Assembly (NCBI RefSeq): GCF_002104335.1
Contig: NZ_CP020867.1
Span: 682,001 to 746,000 of the forward strand
Direction of reading: 5' to 3'
Source: Campylobacter cuniculorum DSM 23162 = LMG 24588
GTDB taxonomy: Bacteria > Campylobacterota > Campylobacteria > Campylobacterales > Campylobacteraceae
Length of the DNA stretch: 64,000 nt
Program-made: the position numbers and the translations under genes
Part shown: piece by piece, positions 25,672 to 34,618 of the stretch
Layout of the letters: each line of letters opens with the position of its first letter
Numbering within the stretch: position 1 is the stretch's first letter
Notes under the pieces: generated by a model
Database searches by the model: none
What the model saw: the letters and a program-made list of their open reading frames with translations, nothing else
Told to the model about the DNA's origin: nothing

Positions 25672-25705
25672 AAGGAGGTGTGAAAGCCTCCTTACTCATC
25701 TTTTT
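25672..25705. terminator. Hairpin acting as terminator on either strand
   Basis: The AAGGAGG/CCTCCTT stem with an 8-base loop is followed on the minus strand directly by T7 (plus positions 25667-25671 and the arm), a good intrinsic terminator for leftward transcription. On the plus strand the T5 run comes 7 bases after the stem. It could terminate both the peptide message and an antisense RNA. Confidence 0.5.
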
Positions 25706-25708
25706 AAT

Positions 25709-25717
25709 ATTATAGCA
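25709..25717 (-). promoter_or_regulatory. Extended -10 promoter reading leftward into the peptide gene
   Basis: On the minus strand TGCTATAAT is a perfect extended -10 box. Campylobacter promoters rely mainly on this element rather than a -35. Transcription would start near 25702, just inside the 3' end of the peptide message, making an antisense RNA that meets the hairpin terminator at 25665-25693 after roughly 35-40 bases or reads through into the ORF. Promoter activity is predicted, not shown. Confidence 0.45.
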
Positions 25718-25720
25718 TAA

Positions 25721-25810
25721 ATGAGTGCGGTTTTAGAATTTTTTTTGGATATTTTAGAGCTTTTATTATTAGCTTTAATTGTGTTTAAAATCACAAGGGA
25801 GAAACAATGA
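25721..25810 (+). CDS. 29-residue membrane peptide
   Basis: The ORF encodes an acidic, very hydrophobic helix (MSAVLEFFLDILELLLLALI) with a short charged tail (KITREKQ). Its TGA overlaps the next ATG as ATGA, which suggests translational coupling to the DNA-binding-like ORF that follows. There is no clear ribosome site. No function can be assigned. Confidence 0.4.
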   Translation: MSAVLEFFLDILELLLLALIVFKITREKQ

Positions 25811-26029
25811 CTTATGAAGAATTAACAAAGAGGCTTTAAAGCTTTGGATTTGAGTTTTAAGGATTTTTCGCGGCTTTGCGATTTACATCATAATTCTGTT
25901 TTAAACTGGGGACAAACGCAAAAAGTGCCGGGCTGGGTTGAAAATTTTTTAAACTTTTATGAAAAAAGTGTGAAATTTGATGCCTTAGTGAAACATATCA
26001 AAGAATGTCAAAAAATGCTTAAAGATTGA
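25807..26029 (+). pseudogene. Frameshifted small helix-turn-helix-like protein
   Basis: The ATG at 25807 gives MTYEELTKRL and stops. One frame over, from about 25835, the sequence continues as KALDLSFKDFSRLCDLHHNS, then a GQTQKVPGWVENFLNFYEKS segment and a helical tail to 26029. Together this resembles a roughly 72-residue protein often found in Campylobacter mobile elements, with an XRE-like N-terminus. One or two lost bases near 25830 break it. Translation from TTG at 25844 could still give 61 residues. Confidence 0.5.
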
Positions 26030-26051
26030 AAGCTTTTTAAACAGCTTTCAA
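26026..26051. terminator. Hairpin after the HTH-like pseudogene
   Basis: A 9-bp perfect stem (TTGAAAGCT with AGCTTTCAA) and an 8-base loop overlap the stop codon. No T-run follows on the plus strand; on the minus strand TCTTT follows. It is a probable transcription end or mRNA-stabilising stem. Confidence 0.5.
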
Positions 26052-26755
26052 AGCCCTTTAAACGCAAAAAACTTGAAGCTAATAATAAGCCTTTCCATAA
26101 AAAACGCGTTTAAAGCTTGTTTTTGTAAAGATTTAAGCTGTCAAATCAATGCAATTTTTAATGAGAATAAAGATAAAAAATACTGATTAAAGCCAATTTA
26201 TGCAAGTTCAAAGTCTCCAAAAAGCTAAGTCTATAAAAGAAATATCACTTTTAACCTACGTTAAAATGAGTTTATTTTTATAATATTCTATCCATTTTTT
26301 AAAATCAAAAAATCTAAGTTGAATACATTTAATTTATTTCCAAATAAAAATAAATCTAAAAATTTAATTTTCTTGACTCGCTCTTATAAGTTTTTTCATC
26401 TATACTTTTTTTGTTTTAAACTTAAGCGTCCTTTAAAGCTTGATTATATCCTAAAAACGAGCAATACCCAAAATGGCACAAATATTTAAAAATTTTCCGC
26501 TTTGCTTTGAAAACATTCTCAAAAGAGATTTATTTAATTACTATATTTATTTATAATTTTTATAATAAAACCAAATTTATATTTGTTATTGATTTTTTAT
26601 ATAAGTTTTATAAATTAAAAATTTTTAAATTTTCTATTAATTTTCATCAATAAGCTTAATAGGATTGAAATAAGATATTTATTTATCACTAATCTTGAAA
26701 AATTAATTGATTTTTTATTAAAATAAATTTTTGATTGATATTGTTTTTATAACAT
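26052..26755. other. Gene-free AT-rich stretch
   Basis: About 700 bp with no ORF of recognisable content on either strand, no tRNA-like fold and no clear repeat. It separates the mobile-type small ORFs from the aguB gene and is probably decayed sequence. Confidence 0.5.
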
Positions 26756-27631
26756 TCATTCATCAATAAATCTCTTGCTTAAATCTCCAAAATATTCTAT
26801 GCGTCTATCTCGTAAAAAGGGCCACCAACGACGCAATTCTTCACATTTTTTCAAATCAAGCTCGATAATTTTACAGAATTCATCTTTGCTGTTTGCCCTA
26901 AAAATTTCTTCACCTTGAGCACCAAAAACAAAGGAATTTCCCCAAAATCTTATACCTTTTTCCATCCCACTTTTATCTTTTTCAAAGCCCACGCGGTTGA
27001 TTGTTACTACAGGCAAGGTATTTGCGATAGCATGTCCTCTTTGTATAGCAATCCAAGCTTCAAGCTGTCTTTGTTTTTCATCTTTTTTATCCTTATCAAA
27101 CCAACCTATAGCCGTAGGATAAATCAAAATTTCTGCCCCTTTTAAAGCCATAATTCTTGCTGCTTCAGGATACCACTGATCCCAACAAATCAACACTCCA
27201 AGTTTTCCAACGCTTGTAGATATAGGATTAAAACCTAAATCTCCGGGAGTGAAATAAAATTTTTCATAAAAACAAGGATCATCAGGAATATGCATTTTTC
27301 GGTATTTTCCTGCTATACTACCATCTTTTTCAAAAACCACAGCACTATTATGATAAAGTCCAGCACTTCGCTTTTCAAACAAAGAAGTGATTAAAACCAC
27401 TTGATGTTTTTTTGCAATTTTAGACCAAAATTTGACATCTTTTTCATAATCCTCTGCAAGATTAAAAAAATCCACATTTTCACTTTGACAAAAATACTCA
27501 CTTTGATGAAGCTCACCCAAACAAACGAGTTTTGCTCCTTTTATAGCTGCTTCTTCTATGAATTTACAAGTTTTAGCTATAGTTTTTTCTTTGGTTCCAT
27601 GAAATTTTTGTTGTATTAAAGCAAGTTTCAT
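26756..27631 (-). CDS. aguB: N-carbamoylputrescine amidase
   Basis: This 291-residue carbon-nitrogen hydrolase converts N-carbamoylputrescine to putrescine, CO2 and ammonia. The catalytic triad is visible: Glu in LGELHQSEYF (about 42), Lys in YRKMHIPDDP (about 117) and Cys in GVLICWDQWYPEAAR (about 153). It lies in one operon with agmatine deiminase, with a CDF transporter gene between them and a 4-bp overlap. It is the homologue of C. jejuni Cj0947. Confidence 0.92.
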   Translation of the reverse strand: MKLALIQQKFHGTKEKTIAKTCKFIEEAAIKGAKLVCLGELHQSEYFCQSENVDFFNLAEDYEKDVKFWSKIAKKHQVVLITSLFEKRSAGLYHNSAVVFEKDGSIAGKYRKMHIPDDPCFYEKFYFTPGDLGFNPISTSVGKLGVLICWDQWYPEAARIMALKGAEILIYPTAIGWFDKDKKDEKQRQLEAWIAIQRGHAIANTLPVVTINRVGFEKDKSGMEKGIRFWGNSFVFGAQGEEIFRANSKDEFCKIIELDLKKCEELRRWWPFLRDRRIEYFGDLSKRFIDE

Positions 27632-28515
27632 TGTCTTTCCTTTTCTGCATCTTGATCATCATAAGGATCAAGATGAATTTGTATGTCCCATTTTTCATCA
27701 TCAAAAGTTTTTCTAATATTTTCTTCAATATGGTCTGAAATTTGATGGGCATTAAATAAAGAAATTATAGGACAAAAAACTAAATGCACACTAAGATAGT
27801 TGATATTAGGAGCCTTGCGAGTTTTTAGCTCATGAAAACTTATAATTTCTTGATTTTTTTTAATGATTTCACAAATTTTTTTTACTTTATGCTCCTCAAG
27901 GGCTGCGTCCATTAGAAAAGATAGGGCTTTTTTGATGATTTTAAATGCACTAAAAGTTGTATAGACACTGATGATGATGCCAAAAATTGCATCAATGATA
28001 TGAAAATTTGTAAAGTGGATTAAAATCAAAGTGATTAAGGCACAAAAATTTGTTAAAAAATCATTCTTATAATGCAAACAATCACTTTCTATAATCAAAC
28101 TTTTGGTTTTTTTAGCAACAAAATTAAGAAAAACAACGAGAAAAAAAGTAACAAATAAAGCAAAAATCATCACAAAAATGCCTAAATTTAAATCAGAAAT
28201 TTCCTCTTTGTGATAGATTTTTAAAATACTTTGATAAAAAATAAAAATTCCTATACCCGCGATAAAAGAGCCTTCTAAAACGCCCATAAGAGCTTCAATC
28301 TTACTAAAGCCAAAATTATAGTTTTCATTAGGTTTTTGAGAGGATTTTTTAAGAGCTAAAAAATTAAACGCTGAAAGAGCAAAATCCATCATAGAATCGA
28401 TTGCACTTGAAAGCACAGCCACAGAACCGCTTAAAATTCCTACAATAAATTTAACCAGAGCTAAGAAAAATGCACAAATACTTGCAGTGATAGCAGCTTT
28501 TTTTTCTAAATTCAT
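27628..28515 (-). CDS. Cation diffusion facilitator family metal efflux protein
   Basis: This 295-residue protein has six membrane helices, a metal-binding DSMMD motif in helix 2 (VLSSAIDSMMDFALSAFN), a second acidic/His site in helix 5 (HIIDAIFG), and a cytoplasmic ferredoxin-like domain with conserved His (LSVHLVF and HQISDHIEENI). CDF proteins export Zn, Fe, Mn or Co; the DxxxD variant leans toward iron or manganese but is not decisive. It overlaps both neighbouring genes by 4 bp. It is the homologue of Cj0948. Confidence 0.85.
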   Translation of the reverse strand: MNLEKKAAITASICAFFLALVKFIVGILSGSVAVLSSAIDSMMDFALSAFNFLALKKSSQKPNENYNFGFSKIEALMGVLEGSFIAGIGIFIFYQSILKIYHKEEISDLNLGIFVMIFALFVTFFLVVFLNFVAKKTKSLIIESDCLHYKNDFLTNFCALITLILIHFTNFHIIDAIFGIIISVYTTFSAFKIIKKALSFLMDAALEEHKVKKICEIIKKNQEIISFHELKTRKAPNINYLSVHLVFCPIISLFNAHQISDHIEENIRKTFDDEKWDIQIHLDPYDDQDAEKERQ

Positions 28516-29489
28516 TTTAAATCCTTAAAAAGATTTTGACAAGAACAATGGATTGAACCATTTTGCCTTAAAAATACTCTTGCATCTATGCCTATAACTT
28601 CTCGGTTAGGCAAAGCATTTTGAAGTCTGTTTTTAACAATTTCATCGTTTTTATCACCATAAAAAGGCACAATGAGAGCTTGATTGATAAAAACAAAATT
28701 TGCATAACTTGCCCCAAGTCTTTGATTTTTGTAAAATAAGGCTTTGGGCAAGGGAAGTTCTACAAGTTTAAAATGCGTTTTTTCAAGCTCTTCTTTCATT
28801 AGGGCTAAGGGTTTAAAATGCTCATCTTCTTTATCGTCGCAAACGCAAAAGGCTATGGTTTCTTCATCGATAAAACGTGCTAAAGTATCGATATGATGGT
28901 CTGTATCATCGCCTTTTATAAAGCCATTTTCAAGCCATAAAATTTCATTTAAACCAAAAATATTTTTGAGTTTCTTTTCGAGTTCGGTTTTATTCAGATG
29001 AGGATTGCGATTAGAATTTAATAAACAATACGCACTTGTTAGCATAGTTCCTTTTCCATTAAAATCGATACTTCCCCCTTCTAAAACCAAGTCAATTTTT
29101 TGTAAATTTTGTTTTAATTTATCTTTAAAAAGCTTAGAATTTACCGCATTATCGAGTGAGCTTTCAAATTTATTTCCCCAAGCATTAAAAGTAAAATCAA
29201 GAGCTTTAATTTTGCCATTTTCATACACTTCAATCGCTCCAAAATCTCGTATCCAAGTATCATTTGTAGGACATTGAAAAAAATCCACATTTTTAAAATG
29301 TGAAAAGGGTTTAAAATCTTTTTCATTTGGAGCAATAAGCAAGACTTTTTGAAAAGAACTTACAAGCTCAATGAGATTCTTATAAGCTTCTAAAATTTCA
29401 TCCAAATAGGGCTTCCAATCTGTTTTTTCGTGTGGCAATGCAAGAAGTAGGTATTCTTGCTCACTCCATTCAGCTATAGATTTTATCAT
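28512..29489 (-). CDS. aguA: Agmatine deiminase
   Basis: This 325-residue guanidine-modifying enzyme converts agmatine to N-carbamoylputrescine, the substrate of the neighbouring AguB. Motifs include TWIRDFGAIEV, VLEGGSIDFNGKGTML, DDTDHHIDTLARF and the catalytic cysteine in NGSIHCSCQN near the C-terminus. Together with aguB it completes a putrescine pathway from agmatine. It is the homologue of Cj0949. Confidence 0.92.
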   Translation of the reverse strand: MIKSIAEWSEQEYLLLALPHEKTDWKPYLDEILEAYKNLIELVSSFQKVLLIAPNEKDFKPFSHFKNVDFFQCPTNDTWIRDFGAIEVYENGKIKALDFTFNAWGNKFESSLDNAVNSKLFKDKLKQNLQKIDLVLEGGSIDFNGKGTMLTSAYCLLNSNRNPHLNKTELEKKLKNIFGLNEILWLENGFIKGDDTDHHIDTLARFIDEETIAFCVCDDKEDEHFKPLALMKEELEKTHFKLVELPLPKALFYKNQRLGASYANFVFINQALIVPFYGDKNDEIVKNRLQNALPNREVIGIDARVFLRQNGSIHCSCQNLFKDLK

Positions 29490-29587
29490 TTAAATGCCTT
29501 TTTGATAATAAAATCTAATTGTAAGTATTTTTTATATTTTTGTCAAGAGATTTGATGAATTTTTGCCCTAAAAAATTTAGAGCAAAA

Positions 29588-30025
29588 TTATTCAAAAAAT
29601 ATTTTCATTGTGCCATTGTCAAGGATAAGTTTATCATTTTCGTATGAAATTTTAAAATTTCCTTGTAAATTTGTGAGAAATAAGTGTTCAAATTCCATGA
29701 CTTCTAAAGGATGACAAAGCATTTGTGTAGAAGCTACACTTTGATCTTCTATACTCATACTCTTAGAATTTTTTTGATAAGAACCAAAAAAACGATTACA
29801 ACCTGAATAACCATAAAATTTATCTGCACCAAAATTGATATTTGGTTTCGATTCTGCACTTTTTGCATCATAAATTTTGCCATTTATGCTGATTTTTTCT
29901 ATATTTAGAATTTGATTTTCTTTTAAAATCAAATTTTCTTGCCCATTTGCTTCATCAGCATTTGAAGAACAAGCCGTGAAAAAATATAAAAAAAACATTA
30001 AAGGCAGTAAATAAAGCGTTTTCAT
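29588..30025 (-). CDS. META-domain lipoprotein
   Basis: This 145-residue protein has a lipoprotein signal ending FTAC near residue 19 and a C-terminal META/HslJ-like domain, with GYSGCNRFFGSY and DQSVASTQMLCHPLEVMEFE typical of that family (FAMTRMACP-like segment). Roles in envelope stress or secretion are suggested for relatives. It lies 9 bp downstream of the chemoreceptor gene on the same strand. It is the homologue of Cj0950. Confidence 0.8.
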   Translation of the reverse strand: MKTLYLLPLMFFLYFFTACSSNADEANGQENLILKENQILNIEKISINGKIYDAKSAESKPNINFGADKFYGYSGCNRFFGSYQKNSKSMSIEDQSVASTQMLCHPLEVMEFEHLFLTNLQGNFKISYENDKLILDNGTMKIFFE

Positions 30026-30034
30026 CTTTTCTCC

Positions 30035-31627
30035 TTAAATTTCAAATTTACTAAGCTCTCCTTCAAGATTATGACATACTATTTTTAACTCATCTACAAT
30101 TTGAAGTAAAACTTTAGAAATTGTTTCATTTTTTTCACTGACTTTAACATTTTCTTCCATACACATCAATAAATTTTGTATGTTTTCTTGAGAATTTTTT
30201 ATTTTTTGTGTGCATTGAATTGCAAGGTTTTTAGCTTCTTGATTGCAAATTTTAACTTCATTAGCACCATCAACCAAAGAAGTAGTGTTAGTGTTTAAAG
30301 AATTAACATTTTCAGCATTCTTTTTTAGTTCTTTGCTGACATCATTGATGCTTTCAAGAAGTTCTTTGACGATTTTAACGACACTAGCTAAAAATTCTTC
30401 GCTGCTTTGAGCCAAATTTCTTACATCTTCTGCAATAACTGAAAATCCTCTGCCATAAGTGCCTGCACGAGCCGCTTCAATCCCTGCATTTAAAGAAAGA
30501 AGATTAGTTTTATCTGCAATTTCACTAATCATTTCTGTAGCTTTTTGGATATTATTTGCTTGATTCATCATATTTTCAACTTTTTTAGCAAGTTCATTTT
30601 CATTTTCTGCAACATTAGAAACTTTTTGGGCTACACTAAATAAAGAATCAAGCATTTGATCAAGGAGTTGATAAGATTTATCATTAGCATGGCTTGCATC
30701 GCCTGAAAGTGCTGCAAGTTCTCTTAATTCATTGCTCACATCAGCACTCAATTGAAAACTTTCATCAATTTTTTGATGGCTTTCTTTTGTCGCCTCATTT
30801 AAAGAAATGGCACTTGTATTGAGCAAACCTGTTTGATTTTCAACATTTTTCGAGCTAGTCGTTACAGAATTAACCGCATTTTGTGTTTTTTCGATGAATT
30901 GATTGATATAACTGCAAGCATTTGCTATTTCATCGCGTCCTTTAACGGAAATTCTAGCCTTCAAATTACCACTTCCTTTAGCAAGCTCTCTTGCACGTTT
31001 TAAAAGCTCTACAATAGGATTTCCAACCACGATTTTGAGCACAGAAAGCACAACGATTAAGGTAAAAATTAAAGCTAAGGCAAAAATTATAATATAAGAG
31101 CGACTCGTCTTAGCAATATCCTTTTCTATGCTTTCTAAAGAATGATAAACATCCATGACACCTATAACATTCCCAATTTTTTCAGTGGCGTGGCAAGCAA
31201 TGCAACTTTCATCTGCAATTAAAGGACGTATTAATCTTAGATGGTTGATTCCATTGACTTGTTCCTCAAAAGATTTAAATTCGGGTTTATTAAATTGTTC
31301 AAGTATCAATTTATCGTTTGAAATTTTAGCATCTTTAATCTCAAAAAGTTCTATAGTGTCTTTAGAAGGATAAATATTAATATCACTAATGCCTTCAATT
31401 TTCTTAGCATCATCAATAGCTCCATGAATTTTTTCTCTGTCTCCTAAATTCATTGCCATTCTCATTGTTTGAAAAACTGAAGTGCCTATCATATCTAAAT
31501 TTGCTCTACTCATTCTATCTGCTGTATTTTTAAAATCTATGCTTATAATAAATTGAATGATTACAAAGCTAACAAGCAAAACGCCACATACAACTGCCGA
31601 AACCTTAAATCCTATGCTCTTAAACAT
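30035..31627 (-). CDS. Methyl-accepting chemotaxis protein with CxxCH sensor domain (Tlp7-like)
   Basis: This 530-residue chemoreceptor has membrane helices at about 10-30 and 178-200, a periplasmic sensor between them, a HAMP domain (about 200-255) and a methyl-accepting signalling domain with the hairpin tip [20 protein letters not shown]. The sensor carries CIACH at residues 142-146, a c-type haem attachment motif, just before the second helix. By position it matches C. jejuni Tlp7 (Cj0951/0952), which is split in strain NCTC 11168 as I recall; here it is one intact ORF. Confidence 0.88.
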   Translation of the reverse strand: MFKSIGFKVSAVVCGVLLVSFVIIQFIISIDFKNTADRMSRANLDMIGTSVFQTMRMAMNLGDREKIHGAIDDAKKIEGISDINIYPSKDTIELFEIKDAKISNDKLILEQFNKPEFKSFEEQVNGINHLRLIRPLIADESCIACHATEKIGNVIGVMDVYHSLESIEKDIAKTSRSYIIIFALALIFTLIVVLSVLKIVVGNPIVELLKRARELAKGSGNLKARISVKGRDEIANACSYINQFIEKTQNAVNSVTTSSKNVENQTGLLNTSAISLNEATKESHQKIDESFQLSADVSNELRELAALSGDASHANDKSYQLLDQMLDSLFSVAQKVSNVAENENELAKKVENMMNQANNIQKATEMISEIADKTNLLSLNAGIEAARAGTYGRGFSVIAEDVRNLAQSSEEFLASVVKIVKELLESINDVSKELKKNAENVNSLNTNTTSLVDGANEVKICNQEAKNLAIQCTQKIKNSQENIQNLLMCMEENVKVSEKNETISKVLLQIVDELKIVCHNLEGELSKFEI

Positions 31628-32006
31628 AAAATCCTACCTTACAATTTTTAATGCCTTTATTTTATATTTTGTTTTATTAAAATCTTGTTAAAATATCATT
31701 TACATTAAAATTTTTATTTTGTTGATAAAATTTAAAAATTTTATCTTTAATCTGCGAAAAGCTCAATTTGTATTATAAAAAATAAAAAAATTAAAAAAGA
31801 CATAAGCAAAAATTTATATTGATTTTTATAAAAATATAAACAAATAAAAAACTTTAATATTATTGCTTTGAAAAATACTTAAAAAAATTATAAAAAAAAT
31901 GAGTTTTAAACATACATGGATAATGAAACAATATAATTAAAGCTAAAAATTTTTAATTTTGCTTGATTATATTGTTTGCTTTTTTAACAAGATGAAGCAA
32001 TAAAAT
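31628..32006. other. Intergenic, no gene seen
   Basis: AT-rich spacer (about 85 percent A+T by eye) between purH and the chemoreceptor. No ORF, hairpin terminator or recognisable sigma28 or sigma54 box was found. Confidence 0.5.
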
Positions 32007-33542
32007 TTAATGTAAAAAATGTCTCACTCCTGTAAAATATAAAGAAATTCCATATTCATTTGCTGCTTGTATCACCTCATCATCTCTTATGCTTCCGCCC
32101 GGTTCGACTATAGCTTTAACTCCGACTCTACTTGCCTCATCAATGCTATCTCTAAAAGGAAAAAACGCCTCACTTGCTAAAACACAACCCTCTAAATCTA
32201 GTCCCATTTCTTTAGCTTTCATTATGGCTGCTTTAGCTGCATCAATTCTGCTTGTCATTCCCATACCTATAGCAACCATAGCTCCGTTTTTAACATAAAC
32301 GACATTATTAGATTTTGTTAAAGCAGCAATTTTTAAAGCAATTTCTAGGTCTTTTAACTCGCCCTCACTTGCCTTTCTCTCACTCTTAAGTTCAGCATTT
32401 TTTAATTCTTTTTCGCTCACTTCATCGCTATTTTGATAGACAAATCCTCCATTGATGTGTTTAAAATCATATAAATCATAGGGACGCACAAGATAGGGAT
32501 TTTCTTGAGTGAAAATTTTAATACGTTTTTTACCCTCAAATACCGCTAAAGCTTCCTTTGTAACATTTGCTGCAAGGATAACTTCAACATAAATTTCGTT
32601 GATTTTTCGGGCTAAAGTTTCATCCAAGCTTCCATTGATTGCAACAACTCCGCCATAAGCACTGATGCTATCGCATTTTAAAGCATGGGTATAGCTTTGA
32701 AGCAATCCTTCTTTAATGGCAAAACCACAGGCGTTGCCGTGTTTAACAATAGCCACAGCAGGAGCTTTATCAAAGGCACTTGCAAGATTTAAAGCCGCAT
32801 TCATATCGGTTAAATTATTAAAACTTGCTTCACCTTTTAAGGCTTTAAAATGATGATTAAAAAAGTCATCAAACTGATACAAAATTCCTTTTTGATGAGG
32901 ATTTTCTCCATATTTGGTTTCAAATACTTTTTGTCCAACTATGAATTTACTTGCACCAAAACCTCCATTAAATCTTTCATTCATATAATTTGCTATGTAA
33001 GAATCATAATTTGCGGTGTGTTCATAAGCTTTTATCATTAAATCAAGCCTAAATTTTTCATCGTCTTTGCCTTCTTTTAAAGTTTTAATGATTCTTTCAT
33101 AATCCAAAATATCACACACAACCAAAACATCTTTATAATTTTTTGCCGCACTGCGAATCATCGTAGGACCGCCAATATCGATATTTTCAATAATCTCATC
33201 TAAATCATCACTCATAAGAGTCGTCTTTTTGAAAGGGTATAAATTCACACACACTAAATCAATCTTTTCTATATTATATTCTTTAGCTTGATTTTTATGG
33301 TTTTCATCGTCTCTTTTGTATAGAATTCCCCCGTGAATTTTAGGATGCAGGGTTTTGATTCTACCTTCGAAAAGTTCGGGACTTTGAGTGTAATCACTCA
33401 CTTCTAACACTTCAATATGATTTTCTTTTAAAAGTTTGAAAGTTCCACCTGTTGAAAGCAATTTAAAATCCAATTTCACAAGCTCTTTAGCAAATTCAAC
33501 TATACCCTCTTTATCACTGACGCTAAGCAATGCCTTTTTCAT
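32007..33542 (-). CDS. purH: Bifunctional AICAR transformylase/IMP cyclohydrolase
   Basis: This 511-residue enzyme carries out the last two steps of IMP synthesis. The N-terminal MGS-like cyclohydrolase domain ([38 protein letters not shown]) is followed by the AICAR transformylase domain with KHGNACGFA and the C-terminal [17 protein letters not shown] preferred the ATG at 33542, with AAAAGGAG upstream, over a TTG six bases earlier. It is the homologue of Cj0953. Confidence 0.95.
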   Translation of the reverse strand: MKKALLSVSDKEGIVEFAKELVKLDFKLLSTGGTFKLLKENHIEVLEVSDYTQSPELFEGRIKTLHPKIHGGILYKRDDENHKNQAKEYNIEKIDLVCVNLYPFKKTTLMSDDLDEIIENIDIGGPTMIRSAAKNYKDVLVVCDILDYERIIKTLKEGKDDEKFRLDLMIKAYEHTANYDSYIANYMNERFNGGFGASKFIVGQKVFETKYGENPHQKGILYQFDDFFNHHFKALKGEASFNNLTDMNAALNLASAFDKAPAVAIVKHGNACGFAIKEGLLQSYTHALKCDSISAYGGVVAINGSLDETLARKINEIYVEVILAANVTKEALAVFEGKKRIKIFTQENPYLVRPYDLYDFKHINGGFVYQNSDEVSEKELKNAELKSERKASEGELKDLEIALKIAALTKSNNVVYVKNGAMVAIGMGMTSRIDAAKAAIMKAKEMGLDLEGCVLASEAFFPFRDSIDEASRVGVKAIVEPGGSIRDDEVIQAANEYGISLYFTGVRHFLH

Positions 33543-33847
33543 TATCAATTCTCCTTTTAAGACTGAAAAAATTTTTATATAAATTTTTAATGTATTATAG
33601 AATAAATTCTAGTTCAAAATGCATTTTTTATGAATAAAATTTTGATTTTTAACATTTTTTATTGATATATTTTTGTTAAAATTTCTTATCATAAAACTAC
33701 AAAATCATAAGTACAAATGCTTAAGCCCATAGATTTTAAAAGTTAAAATCATATTTTAAGCCGATATAAGAGCTATTTGTAAAAATTCTATAGCGGATAA
33801 TTATTTTAAAATAAAGCAAAAGAATGAATTTTTCAATTCCCTAAGCA
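33543..33847. other. Intergenic, promoter region of purH
   Basis: AT-rich with no ORF. It must hold the purH promoter, but I cannot single out a convincing -10. No purine riboswitch-like structure is visible. Confidence 0.4.
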
Positions 33848-34618
33848 TTAATTTTCCAAATGTTTTTTAATGAGCTCATAGGCTTCATTGATTTTTTGAA
33901 ATTTCTTCACACCTTGCTCTAGTTCTTCTTTAGAAACATTGTTTGCGTTTAAAATGTCAGGATGATACTTTTTAGCCAAGGCTCTGTATTGTCTTTTGAC
34001 AAGATTTAAATCCGCATTTTTATCGAGTTCTAAAATTTGATAAGCCTCCTCTAAAGTTAAGGTTTTTCGAGGGCTTTTTAAATTATTAAGGCTTTGGATA
34101 AAAGAATCTAATTCATCTTTACTGATTTCAAAGGCTCGAGCAATTTCATTTAAAATTTCTTGTTTTTTAGCACTAAAATCTACATCAATTAAAGCCATAA
34201 ATACAAGCACCCTAAGCACATTAAGCCTTTCATTTTTCGGCAAAGGAACTTCTTTTAAAAAATCTTTTGCAACATAAAAAGTGTCGCTTAAATTGTCTTT
34301 ATGCTCGTTAAAACTTGCTTTTAAAAAGGCTCTTTCTTTTTCATCTTTAGTGTTAGCGTCTAAAATTTGACTTATCAAGTCTGCTTCTTCTTCGCTCACC
34401 CTGCCATCGCTTTTTGCAATTTTGGCTAAAAGTGCGATAACATAATAATTCATGCGTCTTCTTAATTCATCAATTCTTTCTTCCATAACTCCTCTTGCAA
34501 AACCCCTCGCAAAACCCCTTGCTCCGCGTTTAGCATTGTTTAAAAAATCCTGCTTACCCCAAGTTTTATAATACCAATAAAAAGCCAAAATTGCTAAAAC
34601 AATCAATATAAAAATCAT
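33848..34618 (-). CDS. DjlA-like membrane-anchored J-domain protein with TerB domain
   Basis: This 256-residue protein has an N-terminal membrane helix (residues 1-17), an arginine-rich linker, a TerB-like helical domain (about 50-165, with [19 protein letters not shown]) and a C-terminal J domain (about 185-256) with the HPD motif in YHPDIL. It should be a co-chaperone stimulating DnaK at the membrane. It overlaps the purL stop by 4 bp. It is the homologue of Cj0954. Confidence 0.85.
   Translation of the reverse strand: MIFILIVLAILAFYWYYKTWGKQDFLNNAKRGARGFARGFARGVMEERIDELRRRMNYYVIALLAKIAKSDGRVSEEEADLISQILDANTKDEKERAFLKASFNEHKDNLSDTFYVAKDFLKEVPLPKNERLNVLRVLVFMALIDVDFSAKKQEILNEIARAFEISKDELDSFIQSLNNLKSPRKTLTLEEAYQILELDKNADLNLVKRQYRALAKKYHPDILNANNVSKEELEQGVKKFQKINEAYELIKKHLEN

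Larger units (their letters stand above)
25545..25705 (+). other. Predicted folded mRNA of a small hydrophobic peptide (type I toxin-like)
   Basis: Three structures surround the 25-codon ORF. A 7-bp stem, ATACTTT with AAAGTAT, lies at 25545-25561. A 7-bp stem, AAGGAGG (25672-25678) with CCTCCTT (25687-25693), follows the stop. A perfect 12-bp long-distance pairing joins AAAAAGATGAGT (25585-25596, containing the start codon) to ACTCATCTTTTT (25694-25705) at the presumed 3' end. Start-codon sequestration by the mRNA 3' end is a hallmark of type I toxin messages such as AapA and Fst. Function here is inference. Confidence 0.5.
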
